The notes beneath the pieces are model-generated. The model was not told the DNA's origin, ran no database searches, and was given only the letters and a program-made list of their open reading frames with translations. A program made the position numbers and the translations under genes. Below, piece by piece: positions 36,741 through 48,445 of a DNA stretch of 64,000 nucleotides (position 1 is the stretch's first letter; each line of letters begins with the position of its first letter). Source of the stretch: Membranipora membranacea (Eukaryota; Bryozoa; Gymnolaemata; Cheilostomatida; Membraniporidae); contig OU612066.1 of the NCBI GenBank assembly GCA_914767715.1, positions 29,796,283 to 29,860,282 of the forward strand, written 5' to 3'.

Positions 36741-39344
36741 CTGATGTTTGGAAGTGAGCTAACTGTGATAAATCTTTGCTACAAGAACATTGCTTCTCCT
36801 TATTCCTGGTGCATAAGTCAATCTAACCTGTCAAGTAAAGAGTACATCTGACAGTTTGACAATTCGTGAGAGATATAATAACCAGGGATACATACTTGGC
36901 ATGGGTTGAAGTCAAAGCAGTGATTGTGGAGAACCTGTATGAGGCACTCCACATTGCAAACTAAATTTTTAATCAGTTACAAACAGAGAGCAAATTATCA
37001 TTGATTTACAGTTTGATAAAGTGACATGGATGTCTTCCAATTAGAAACTGCCAAAATCACTACTATCTGATCGTCCACTGCTGAGCGTGTGAGGCCTTGT
37101 TCCCGATTCTTTCACTAGTTGTGATACTATGAATCTTCTTAAGGAAAAGACTATGAGCAAATTTTCTCAAATGAAAGACCAAAGGAGCGAGGATTGAGTG
37201 AGGTGATAGAGATCATTCAACTCTAACGGTATCGCCCACTCTAATTAAAAAGTCCCCCTGGTTAAATAATGCAACAATTAACCCAGAGATGATTGGTACC
37301 AAAAGGGATTGTTAATGCTATGCATATTGTATATATATGCAGTATTTTATCTATAAAACTCCTTGTCAAAAACAACAATTAATGCAAAGATAAGGATGGT
37401 ATAGGTGTATTTATGGTGGATGGTTAATGGGGATGTTTTGTTAGTGATAGAAATGAAAACAATAAATCAATCAAGGTATTATGTATTATAATTATCAAGG
37501 AGTAAAGTAACTCCTTGGTATTATAGACTTAGAGGGTCACATATAACTTGATAAGTCCACAACACCACAGCAGTCTAGTCTGACTCACTGAGCTTATTTA
37601 ATAAACATTTGACAAAAGTAATTATTCCAGGAGTAGCCTGATTATCCCAGTACATCTTTATATTTTGGTTTCCAGGTAACACATAAACAAGTTGTAGAAG
37701 ATGAGCCAGGAGATTTGAACTTGTAATGCCCAATTGGTAAAGTCAGATTTCTATTGATAAAATCAACATGATGAAGTAGAACCTTACCTTTATCTGTCTG
37801 ATAAGTTACTATTAGTACCACAAGGACTAGATAAGCCTGTCAAATATGAGGAATTGAGAATAAATGTGAGATGAGGAAAAAGTTGAGGAATTTATTGAGA
37901 GCTGAAACTAGGTAAGTACATACTTTAGATGTCGTAAACCGGATAGAGGTATTTAGAGATTTTAATTGGTTATACTTTATAGGGATAACCAATCAAATTG
38001 CTCACATATGTAAATAGTGAAGGCATGAAATTTTCTTGTGAAATGAAAGAAGACCTGACCCACACACCAGAAGACCAGACCCACTCCTTGCACACACATT
38101 GTGTTCTTTATCCACATACTGAATGATCTTTCACAGAATAAGCTGAGCTTTGAGGAAGACTATAGAGGTAATAGTTGTAAGTACAAATACTAGTAGCTCT
38201 GGCATATTGTCAATTTAGTTGGGCTCATCTTGCAGTACACCTTCTAATCTTTCTTCCTCCCTGTTCTCATCCTTATTTCTTTCTAAATTATTTATTCATA
38301 AAAAGTAGACAAATATCTCACTCATTTTTCTTTGTAACTGCTAGAGCTGATTGTTACATATGTCAATTTGTCAAGATGTGAAGACTATCTGGTCATGTTG
38401 ATGTAGTGCATCTATCTTGGAACAGTGCAAACTAACTAGGTAGGCCTTGTTGTCTACATTAAATATATATATATACATATAATAATGTATGGAGGATGAA
38501 TTTTAAAATAAGGATTGTTGTCGAAGCATGGAGTAACATGTGTGTCTTCATCGTCTGCAAAGCACCGAGGGATTAGCAGTCCTTTCCCTAGTCCATTTCA
38601 AGTAGTTTGTTGATACTTTACGTTTGGGTTAATATAAATAGGCATGGCACTAACTACTCTAACTACAGTGTGTATAATGATAATTACTATCTATAGAGAA
38701 GTTGAAGTATATCTGTTCAAGGAGTTAACCCCTCTAACTCCTTGATCTGTTGAAGAATGTTGATCACCACACTCCCAGTGAGTCTCATTCTCACAAAAAT
38801 ATCCCGGCCCGTGCAAGCGCCAGTCCCACAGGCTATGAGATATATAGCCTGTCAGATATGTGGTCTGGACAGGAGTGTGCTTTCCATGTATTGTTACTCT
38901 CCTGAGCATATTTGTAATGTTTAATTGTCGGGTCATGAGAGAATCTAAGTATGTCATTTTCACAATTGAAAATGTGACGCAATATATTCAAAAGGCTAAC
39001 CACTGCCAGGCGATAGGTGCCGCATGAGTTGTGAGCTCAAACCCCATTGGGGGAGCTTTCAAGGTTGATTGTTCCAGCCCCCAGCACCCTCGGCTGTATA
39101 CCTCTTCTGGCATGTGTGGTTTACTTGTGAAGGCAGCATTGTTTGCATGTTTGCGTCGAAGCAGTTTTATCATGAGAACAATATTCTTTTTGTCAATAAA
39201 ATTTTCAGAGGGCTACCAACTGTCAAACTGTCATCAAGAGACCTTAATACCCAAATCGGGCCATTTCTTAGGCTTTACAATAATAACATTTTTTTGATTT
39301 TACTAATAATAATGAGTGGACAATATGCTTTTGTATTATTTTAG
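36741..39344. other. Intergenic region between the divergent KIF17 and WLS genes
   Basis: AT-rich spacer that should contain both promoters. It holds two small GGAGT/ACTCC hairpins (37496-37522 and 38717-38745), an AT dinucleotide tract near 38464, and a tRNA-like element at 38995-39106. No coding exon or clear core promoter motif was recognised. Confidence 0.5.
38995..39106 (+). repeat. tRNA-like SINE, diverged copy
   Basis: GGCTAACCACTGCCAGGCGATAGGTGCCGCATGAGTTGTG and the following box B-like GAGCTCAAACCCC match, on the opposite strand, the tRNA-like core inside the 44351-44676 and 44755-45080 repeats, as does the tail GATTGTTCCAGCCCCCAGCACCCTCGG. It lacks the box A end, so it is a truncated copy upstream of WLS. 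Confidence 0.65.
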
Positions 39345-39355
39345 AGGAGTAAACG

Positions 39356-42300
39356 ATGGCCGGTGTTATTTTGGAGAACATCAGCACTAAGAAGCTAGTG
39401 GTGATATGCATGTTCTTATTGAGTCTTTCTCTCTTCACTTTCATATTTACTGGTGTAAAAGGTGGGTGTTTTACTAGTTTAAGCGCTCAAACGGTGCAAG
39501 ATGCTGGTAGAAGCATTTCATTATCAACCACTTTCTTTCAAAGAAAGTGGTTGATAATGAAATGCCTCTACCAGCATCTTGCACCGTTTGAGCGCTTAAA
39601 CTAGTGTTTTACTGATCAAGCTGTCAATTTTGATCAACTGTCATTTTTTTATCCGGTCTGATATTTAGCAGTGTTTATCACTTATTGAAAACTCAGATTT
39701 GCTAATCTGTATATACATCATATGCTTGATAAACTCAATGTGAGTCATACTGTCGTGTGGTGAATGCCTACTACCCTGACTTTTCATCACAGTACTAGCT
39801 GCGTAGTTAGTTATGGTGTATAAAATTATAACTCAGTGAGCGGCTTAAGTCCCTATTAACATTCTAATTGTCAAACAGTTGCCATGATTCCTCAACGGAC
39901 AGAATGACATCAAAGCATACTTTCACCCGTTACTTGACTTGTGCCACTTGAGTTAATTACCAGTCAATGTTTAGCAGGAGACGAAATTTGAAGTAGTGGT
40001 TATAGTTTTTGTTTAGTTGTTTGTTTCTACTTGACTCTTTGTGAGCAATCTATGTATGATATGACATAGCCAAAGATACTAAATACTGAAATGACTCAGT
40101 AAGTGCTCCTGAGCGTCTCAGTTTGAAAGCACAATGTTTTGACTGTCATATAGTTTTTATTGCCACTACCTGTTGTCATAAATTGTATATTCATTCAATT
40201 ACACTGCAGGTATTCATCGAAATATTTTAATTGGGTACAGTAACAATCATAGACTATATTGATGATAACAATCACTAATCAACTGCTTTTATTGAATTGA
40301 ATCATGTCTGTACAGTGTACCAATTCACTTTACAAGCTCAGCAGTTGTTCTGATAATTCCAGGTGTCATGTCTGTACTCAGCCTAATTGTAAGCAACATC
40401 ACAAAAATAGCAATACTATACAGTTTTAAATGCGTTATGAAATCTTGGTATTGTGATATGAGTACGAAGTCATTGTGTTTCCATGGGCATTTTGAGCTCT
40501 AGCTAGATCGAGCTTGGAGTTGTTACCTCTCCGTTTACCCTAGACAACAGCTTCTGTTTCTGTGGTCAAAGATCAAGCTGAAACTTCAAATCTAACTGCA
40601 GCGGTTGGTACTTGGGCCTGATAAGTGCAAGCTCAGCCTTACCACTGAGCAAAAAAATACCCATGGGGGGCCGTCGAGCGGTGGGCAAAAGTCTGTGGGG
40701 CTCAGACTAATGGAAATGTAGTGAAGGCTAGTCACCACAGTATTCTTCAGTATATATTTCAATATGATACTGTACATTGTAACAGTGATGTATGTTTTTC
40801 GTGTTTTTAGTTCCGACACAAATACATCATCAAACAGTGACGGCCACATGGTGCATCAAAGAGACGGATAAAACCACCAACAGGGAGCGAGAATGGTACT
40901 ACTCTAGGGGTGAAGGTCATTGTGACTACCTCGACGGACTCGAGGACCCAAAAATAAAAGATAAAAAGGTTTATAAGCACTACTATTCGGACTTTTCTTT
41001 TAAAGATGTGATTGTTAGTGCTGGCATACCATGGTTTTGAAGTTCTCCTGTATTTACAGTACACACATAACAGATTATACATTGAATCATAGGCTCATGG
41101 ATATAATGTGACGCTGTAGGCTACCTACCATGTGTGCATGTACCTTTGTTTTCTCAAGGGGATGATTGAGAAATAAAAAGCTGGTCTGTCTGCAGTAAAA
41201 ATTGTTAATAAAAATGCTGATGTCTAAAACGGTTAATGATTGCAAAAAAAACCATTTGTAGTGTACATAAATACAAAAATACTCCCATGTATTAGAACTA
41301 GTAAAATGCAAACTTATCGTATAAATTCAGTTACACCGAAGAACCGATAGACTTAATTATTTAATATGTCTGTGGGGGCAGCTACCACTTTCATTGTATT
41401 GGCTGCATGTAGGTTTACACCATAAACATCTAAAATATAAGTATTTTTATACCGATCCAATTGACACACCAATAACATGTTTATGTGCATGTTTTATAGC
41501 TCAGCAGTATACTTTGTATCTTGTAGATATCTGCGAAGGATATTATATTCGCCTTCCAGTACCCACTGCCTCGAGATAATCAGAACCTGGCTATGGATAG
41601 ATGGTTCATGAGTCATGTGGCCGTTTTATCATTCAACATATTCTACACAGAAAATAATAATCCAGGTATACTTTTAGCTACCTATTTGGTATTTGTTTAT
41701 TTTGATTTCTCTATCAAACCAAGGTTTGAAAGCATTGAAAGGTCGTGCTATGAAAATCTCATATAAAACTGAAAAAAGCTTTTTGATCGTTTCTGGGTGC
41801 GCGATTCCTAATAGTGTGCAAAAAGTGTGCCGGGATAGCTGGTAGTAGCATTCCAATATCAACCACTATTTATACCCCACTTGTCCCATGGGCGGAGAGT
41901 GGTTGATAATAGAATGCTTCTACCAACTATCCCTGAACAGTTAGAGCCCTTATACTAACCTATTCTTAATTGTGTGCAAAATCTAATATCAGTGTCTGCT
42001 GTGCTGCTTCTGTTCCTTCTAAACTTTTCTTTTGATAATCCCACTTGTCAAGTTAGACTGGACAATGCTGATAACACACAGGGAGTCTCATTCTCATAAT
42101 TTAATGATTTCACTTTTGAACTGTGCTGATATATTGGTCTTTACACTGCCACTGTCTGTATATACTGAATTTACCTACCATGTCTCATAGTCTCACATTA
42201 CTATATTTATTTGTAACCTATAGATGTTTTGGGTATCAGTTCTCACATATTACGGAATTGCTCCTGAGGGATAAGAATATTAATTGGTTTCCAGTGTATA

Positions 42301-45300
42301 CTCCATTACACGCCTCTCTATCAACATTATGACAAGTAAAGTGATGATGATTTTCCTGATTTTTTAGTTGTTCCCCTTGCCTCCTAGTAGGTGGGAGCGA
42401 AAATGCAGAATTCAATTCAGGGTTGATACTGCTGGTAGGCATAACTATAGTGGTTTGATTGTAGAAAATGGTGCGCTAATTGGCCTCGAAGTCAGTGTAG
42501 GTTACACCGATGGTAACGGTACAGAATGGGAGACTTACGTCAAAGGTGACGTAGAGAGACAACTTACCTGTGAGGATATGGAAGAGGATCATGTGAGTTC
42601 ACTCATCTGCTTGTCACATATGTCGCTGTGTTACTAACGCTGTATTATTTTTATAGATAATAATGTTACTGTCCGTCTATGTAGACGATGACTGCACCGA
42701 GGTGCGTGCTAGGAAGAGGTTTTTATAGTGACGACTAGGATTCCATGTTGTTAGGGTCACTTTTCAGTCGACTGTCAGCTTTAACTCAGCTGTATCACCT
42801 TATAGATATTAGGACACTCTCAGCCTCTCAGGCTGTATCAGACTAATACCATGATGTTCATCTCAGCTACATAGATTTTATGTTTTGTCAATGAAAAAGA
42901 AATGATCAATATCTTGCCACTTTCTTTACAAGATACTTTCACTCGCTAGTACGTAGATCCATACTGATGATACTGGAAACAAAAAAACGAATAATAGCTA
43001 GGTTTCTCACATGGTATCACATGGTATCAAGACTATTTATGAACGTGAATTTTTTTTCACCCGCTAGTATGGTAGTAACTGATAATTCTATGTTAAACAA
43101 TACAATGTCTGTTTTCAGATGAAGCCTGGTTACATGTGGAACTGCCAATTTGTTGACTTATTCGAAGTTGGTAGTATGCACCATAAGAGATATCTTGTCA
43201 ACATTAAGATGCCCCCTAACTCTGATACGGGTCATAATATGAACATCGGACACTTGGAAGGCGTCGATCTAGTCTGGTTTGCACAGACTGGAGGGTTCAC
43301 TATCTATTTCCTGGTTATGAAGACTATCTGTTTTGCTATGATCTTACCACTGACTGCTTGGAACTGGAAGAGAGTTGTGGATCTGAAACGACCTCTTGTC
43401 TTCCTTGAAAAGTGAGTTTGTCTCATAACAAAGCAATCTATGGATAGTAGCTTATGTTATACTTATCAAAACCATAACTTATACTAGGGATATGGGAACA
43501 AATTATTTGCCCAAACTCCTCGATGTCTTTGCATTTTGGAGTTGTCCACTCTCTGACATTTTTGCTCGAGGATCGGACAACCTTCAATTTTAAAACGACT
43601 GTTGTAGGTTCATATTTTAGTATATCTCCTCATGAAATATCAAGTTTTGTGCCACATCACCATCCTTCATATTGTTCATATTGTATTCACTTTTGTTTTG
43701 TAGACTGCTGCTGGGTTTAGCATGTGGTGCTATTCTTATGAACAGTGAGTTAATCAATACTTAAAAGATTTGATTAACCAGGTGACATTGATGATCATGT
43801 AGGCCAAATGCTGAGTAGTTGCAGGGCTTGGACGAGGGGGGGGGGTGTTATATATTATATGACTTATTCTTATTTGCATATTCCGTACATTTATGTATTT
43901 CAATCCTAAAATGCACTGGAATTAATTCCCTGAGATAATAATATATAGTTGAAAAAGCGATTGACATAAAACCATTGTTAAAACCCACTGGATTTATAGT
44001 AAATTAAATTGATCAGTTAGACAATTCTTTTATTTATAGTGCCAATTGATTGGTTTGTGGCTGTTGTCGAGATGAAATTTCTCCTGCTATGGTCTGATAT
44101 AAGACAGGGACTTTTCCTCTCCCTACTTCTTTGCTATTGGCTGGTCTTCACTGGGGAGCACATGATCGACGATGTCAAACGTGGACAGTGGACCAGTTAC
44201 TGGAAGCACCTTGCTACTGTTATCATGGCCAGCTCGCTCATGTTTATATTCGATTTGTGTGAGAGGTGAGTACCGTGACAGCGGCAAAAGAAAGGTTGGC
44301 CGTACATAAATAATATCAGCTGGGATAGTCATTATAACTGGGTTTCTTGAGAGGTATACACCCGAGGGTGCTGGGGGCTGGAACAATCAACAATGAAAGC
44401 TCCCCCAGTGGGACTCGAACCCACAACTCCTGCGGCACTAATCGCCTGGCAGTGAATAGCAAGCGCGCTAACCGATTGCGCCATCTCACCATCCCCAAAA
44501 AAGAATGGGTTGATGGCGCTAATTAGATAGCCCGCTATTCACTACTCGGAGTTGTGTTCTCTCATCCCACAGCACATTCCAATCCACCATTGCCACCCTA
44601 TGAAACACAGCGTACGTGTTAGGGTTATTGGCCTTACATGGCCCATTGCTGGGACCCCTTGTAGTAGGTTTAGCTGTCTTTCCAGCTTGTCAGCATGTCT
44701 TTCCATGCTGTCACATGTCTTTCCATGAGTCAGTCAGTAGACAAGTACACAGGAGAGGTATACACCCGAGGGTGCTGGGGGCTGGAACAATCAACAATGA
44801 AAGCTCCCCCAGTGGGACTCGAACCCACAACTCCTGCGGCACTAATCGCCTGGCAGTGAATAGCAAGCGCGCTAACCGATTGCGCCATCTCACCATCCCC
44901 AAAAAAGAATGGGTTGATGGCGCTAATTAGATAGCCCGCTATTCACTACTCGGAGTTGTGTTCTCTCATCCCACAGCACATTCCAATCCACCATTGCCAC
45001 CCTATGAAACACAGCGTACGTGTTAGGGTTATTGGCCTTACATGGCCCATTGCTGGGACCCCTTGTAGTAGGTTTAGCTGGGATAGTCATTATAACTGGG
45101 TTTCTTATTGTATCAAAACATAATGGTGGAGAGAGAAATTGACACTCTCATTGAGGCTCTCTTGTGAAAACAAACACTATGGTTTCCCACATTTCTTTTC
45201 TCTTATAAGTGTGAGAAAACTCATAAGTATCTTATTGATATACTTGTTGGATAAAGTGAATATTATATTAAATTATTATTTTGTGTGCTCATGTTCTGTT

Positions 45301-46981
45301 TTTGTCTTTTGTAGGGGTGTGAGGTTGGTGAACCCATTCTTTTCTCTCTGGTCCACAAATCAGGGTCAGCTTATGGGTAAGACTTTCATTGGAATAGCTA
45401 TGGCTGCTGGAGTACTTTACTTCATAATTCTCATGGTGTTCATCGCCAAAGCCATCTATAATATCTGGCAGAAGAGGAAAGCCTTCAAGAGCATGGCTAA
45501 AGGACTTCGCATTCATTACATGGTGAGAGTCTTGTTGTTAAGATAAAAGATTCAGTCCCATTCAGAGAAGCTTGACTATCCCAGTTAATGACTCAATCAA
45601 ATAATAATGAACTATGATGCCCGCCTTTGTTTCATGAGTGTGACTTGAAAAAAACCTGAATAAATAAAATTGTCGTTGCATTTCATTGATGGTAGCATTG
45701 CATTTTATCTCCGAGATTGTTCTGTCTCCAGTGTAAACTCCTCAGATTTCTGATCCATGTGTACAATGTAGCATTGCCCACTCGCTTTCTAGTCATTTCT
45801 TTTCCTTTTGTAGAGTATTATATACAGATTCTTTTTCACACTGATGTTCACTGGTTGCTGCTCAATGATGACAGTCATAGCCTTCATTATGGGACAGCTG
45901 TACGAGAGTCAGTGGAAATGGGACTTCGATTATGATGATTATGATGCGGAACTTTCAAAGTACCTGCCTAATAAGTTTGATGTCAACACAGCATTTCAAC
46001 TAGGTGAGATTCGACTTCACGTCATTCTTTTAAGTAAATTCTTTGTGACGACTTGCATGTTTATGTAGAAATTTCATATGTACTTTGTTGCTTTGTTTCC
46101 TTGCTCTCCCTGACAGCTCTTTGAATTGACAATGCGTATTCCTACAACGATGTTGGGATTTACCATTAACATATAAAATAAAACGTATATTGTATATGTA
46201 TATGTTTTTACCTGAAGTTGACTGTTCTATCTTCTTATAGGTGTATACGCAATGTGGAATGTTTATGTGATGGCCATGTTGATATTCTACGCACCATCTC
46301 ATAAAGCCTCATCTAATGTAGCTGATGAAGGTATGATTGCGTGCCATATTCTCTTACCTTCCCTTGTGGAGTAAAGTTGAGTCAGTTTCAAGATGTCGTG
46401 GGTGTAACATAAAAAAGCTAGCACCAATAACCGCTTGCCAAGATGAGAGTTTATGTCACATGATGATGTTGCTCAAAGATTACTTAGCAAAAGTGTTTAC
46501 TTTACTCCTCCCGGTATGCAACCTTTTTTATCCTGATGTTATCGATACAAGCATAGTCTCGTTTGCATTGCTGTTAACATCCTCAGAAAATTGATCATTC
46601 CAACTAACAAGATCGGTGTGCTACCTTACTTCATCTCACTTATTTTTATCTAAACAGATTTCTCAGAAAACTAATCTAATAATAGTCATAATACTCTAGT
46701 TTTGGGTTCTTCTACACTATATTCCTGACATCTACTTCCTAACCTATGTTCCAGGCGATACTCTGGAGGATGATAATGATGAGACGGTAGAGTTGACAGC
46801 CATTACCTCCAATACAGATGGTGTGAGAACTCGGACTATGGCTGCATCAGCTTCTGATGACATCATAGCAGATGATAATAATGATGAGACGACCACTCTG
46901 ACAGGAGGGTCAAGGTCGGAGAGTGTCGGTACATCACAGATTCACACACTCGCCCTGAACACTGCAGCCGTCTCCAGCTAA
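39356..46981 (+). CDS. WLS: WLS (Wntless/Evi/GPR177), Wnt secretion receptor
   Basis: Eleven exons: 39356-39461, 40811-40968, 41527-41665, 42465-42592, 43119-43411, 43703-43744, 44040-44265, 45315-45522, 45814-46003, 46241-46330 and 46755-46981, about 600 residues (human WLS has 541). The N-terminus MAGVILENISTKKL is almost that of vertebrate WLS, followed by the first membrane helix. Then come the lumenal Wnt-binding domain (ENGALIGLEVSVGYTDGNGTEW, WNCQFVDLFEVGSMHHKRYLVNI), and a helical bundle with WSDIRQGLFLSLLLCYWLVF, GEHMIDD, FIFDLCERGVRLVNPFFSLW and YAMWNVYVMAMLIFYAPSHK. The acidic, Ser/Thr-rich cytosolic tail is longer than in human. WLS carries lipid-modified Wnts from ER/Golgi to the surface. 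The ATG lies 11 bases after a splice acceptor. Intron 1 holds a foldback element and intron 7 a duplicated SINE. One exon-end position (43743/43744) is uncertain by a base. Confidence 0.95.
39475..39603. mobile_element. Perfect foldback element with 9-base target duplication (TAGTTTAAG family)
   Basis: A 129-base element in WLS intron 1, starting only 13 bases after the exon 1 donor. The two halves are inverted complements over about 60 bases with essentially one mismatch. Both flanks carry GTGTTTTAC (39466-39474 and 39604-39612). It shares its ends (TAGTTTAAGCGCTCAAACGG) with the element at 34859-34975. The near-identity of its arms argues for recent insertion. Confidence 0.88.
40660..40711 (-). 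repeat. C-rich dispersed repeat, minus-strand copy
   Basis: Read on the minus strand: TAGTCTGAGCCCCACAGACT, then TTTGCCCACCGCTCGACGGC and CCCCCATGGG. It links the motif of copies 8601 and 30340 with the CGACGG part of copy 29024. It lies in WLS intron 1. Confidence 0.55.
41826..41957. mobile_element. Diverged foldback element related to the TAGTTTAAG family
   Basis: The arms GCTGGTAGTAGCATTCCAAT, then ATCAACCACT, and AGTGGTTGATAATAGAATGC, then TTCTACCA, pair as inverted repeats and match the inner parts of the elements at 34859 and 39475. The outer ends and target duplication are no longer clear. It lies in WLS intron 3. Confidence 0.6.
44351..44676. repeat. 326-base direct repeat with tRNA-like core, copy 1
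   Basis: Nearly identical to 44755-45080. On the minus strand it contains a tRNA-like core: GAGATGGCGCAATCGGTTAG (box A) and GTGGGTTCGAGTCCCAC (a fully paired T arm with box B). Flanking the pair at 44320-44350 and 45078-45107 is another shared sequence (GGGATAGTCATTATAACTGG). It lies in WLS intron 7. Confidence 0.85.
44755..45080. repeat. 326-base direct repeat with tRNA-like core, copy 2
   Basis: Second copy, offset by 404 bases from the first, with the same minus-strand tRNA-like core (about 44900-44806). The 78-base spacer between copies is itself made of short CATGTCTTTCCA repeats. The near-absence of differences between copies suggests a recent duplication or an assembly artefact. Confidence 0.85.
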
Positions 46982-47266
46982 AGATATTCGTTGAGGATAT
47001 TGCCATTTTTGGATAATTTAATCTTCAGTGATAAGGTAATAAGTGCTTTATATTTGTGCATCAGCTACTGCTGGTTTGATGTTAGTTCTGAATTTGTCAC
47101 ATTGACTTACTCATGTCGTGGCCTTCGGCTCAAAATCTTTTACTCAGCACGACAGACATCATTTCTAAACAACTGGAGCAAAGCCCAACATTGTCATATC
47201 ATTTTGTCATAATGAGCATTCATATATCCAAGTAAATCAAAAAACTGCTACAAATTGCCTTATCAT

Positions 47267-47272
47267 AATAAA
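47267..47272 (+). terminator. Polyadenylation signal AATAAA for WLS
   Basis: A canonical AATAAA 286 bases after the WLS stop codon, in an AT-rich stretch. A second possible AATAAA follows near 47475. Confidence 0.45.
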
Positions 47273-48230
47273 AATATGACATTTCTTATTGAGAATTTTA
47301 ACCATATCAGTCCGATCTAATCTCCATGACAGTGATCTTCAGTGAAGTTCACCAATTCTTTGATATTTTTACATTCTCTATTCTCTATTGTTTTTTACTG
47401 CCAGCTGAAAAAAATCATTGTAATCTCATATCAGCTTTAGATACATTTTGCTATCTCGTTTTTACTCCTCTATATTAATAAACTTTTACATGGACAGATG
47501 TGTCAAATTCCCTGTCGCCGCTTTCGTTGCTTACACCTATGCAATATCAAGTCTTAACATGTATGTTAGAGTCAATATCAGAGATATACATACAATAGTA
47601 TATCACATGAGCAGTGTGGTAGCTATCTGTGTTAGCCCTATCGCTCTTTAGCATGTGTGGTGATGTTACCAACAACTCTTTATCAGCCATTCAACACTAG
47701 TAATCCCTCTTTGGCAAATTATTGAAACTCGGGCAACAATCCACTGCTCCTACAGATATATAGATATTTGCTCATAATTCACAATTATATGTACAAGCTT
47801 TGACCTACTGATCATTGATTAGCCTAGTTTTCGTGTAAGTGGAGGGTACTTGCAAAGAACGCATCTTGGTGTTTGCCAAAATTCTCAATGCTTGTAATGA
47901 ATGACTCCAATGTATATCATCTGCAGGGTTTATATTCCAGTTAAGTCAGAGTGGTTAAATTTGCGACAAATCCCTTGATCTAATATTATACTGCTCATAT
48001 ACTGTCATCACGTTTCTGGCATGGAAATGCATTGACGCTGACATAAAGTTAAGGAAATTGCAAAGCAGTGCAGTCAGGAACCACATCCATTGGCCTCAAA
48101 GAAGTAATGGATCAAGGCAAAGCCAATGACACAGGCCAATCAAAATCAGTGGAGACCTGCCATTTTATCAGTATACATCAGTTCCTGACATATGATGAAT
48201 TGCTTAATAATATGGATGGCTGAGTTTGCG

Positions 48231-48236
48231 TTTATT
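48231..48236 (-). terminator. Candidate polyadenylation signal for the metalloproteinase
   Basis: AATAAA on the minus strand about 210 bases downstream of the stop codon at 48446. It is inferred from sequence only. Confidence 0.4.
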
Positions 48237-48445
48237 TTTTACTTGTCCAGTTGATTTAAACTTTTGTAAACAAGAGATAGTAAGGTTTATCTCGAAGTGC
48301 AAACAAAAGAAAAAAAACAAAATAATCAGAAACTCAGTAAATCTGCAAAATTATACTTCTATCTACAAATCGACCATCATGGTATGTACAAATTTATGGC
48401 ACTGGGATAAAAACAATTCTTCACTCTTTAGCATAGGAACTCGTG

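Larger units (their letters stand above)
46982..48445. other. Spacer between the convergent WLS and metalloproteinase genes
   Basis: It holds both 3' UTRs. A plus-strand AATAAA at 47267 and a minus-strand AATAAA at 48236-48231 mark likely ends, leaving about 950 bases between them with no recognised gene, tRNA-like sequence or repeat. Confidence 0.55.

Noticed and set aside
42368-42464. Extending the fourth WLS exon upstream to the ATG at 42368.
   Set aside because: The phase of the preceding donor and the match to WLS (NNNP followed by ENGALIGLEVSVGY) place the acceptor at 42464; the upstream part has no WLS similarity.
44616-44930. A 104-codon plus-strand frame containing SGTRTHN.
   Set aside because: This is the usual translation of a tRNA-like T arm inside the duplicated repeat, not a gene.
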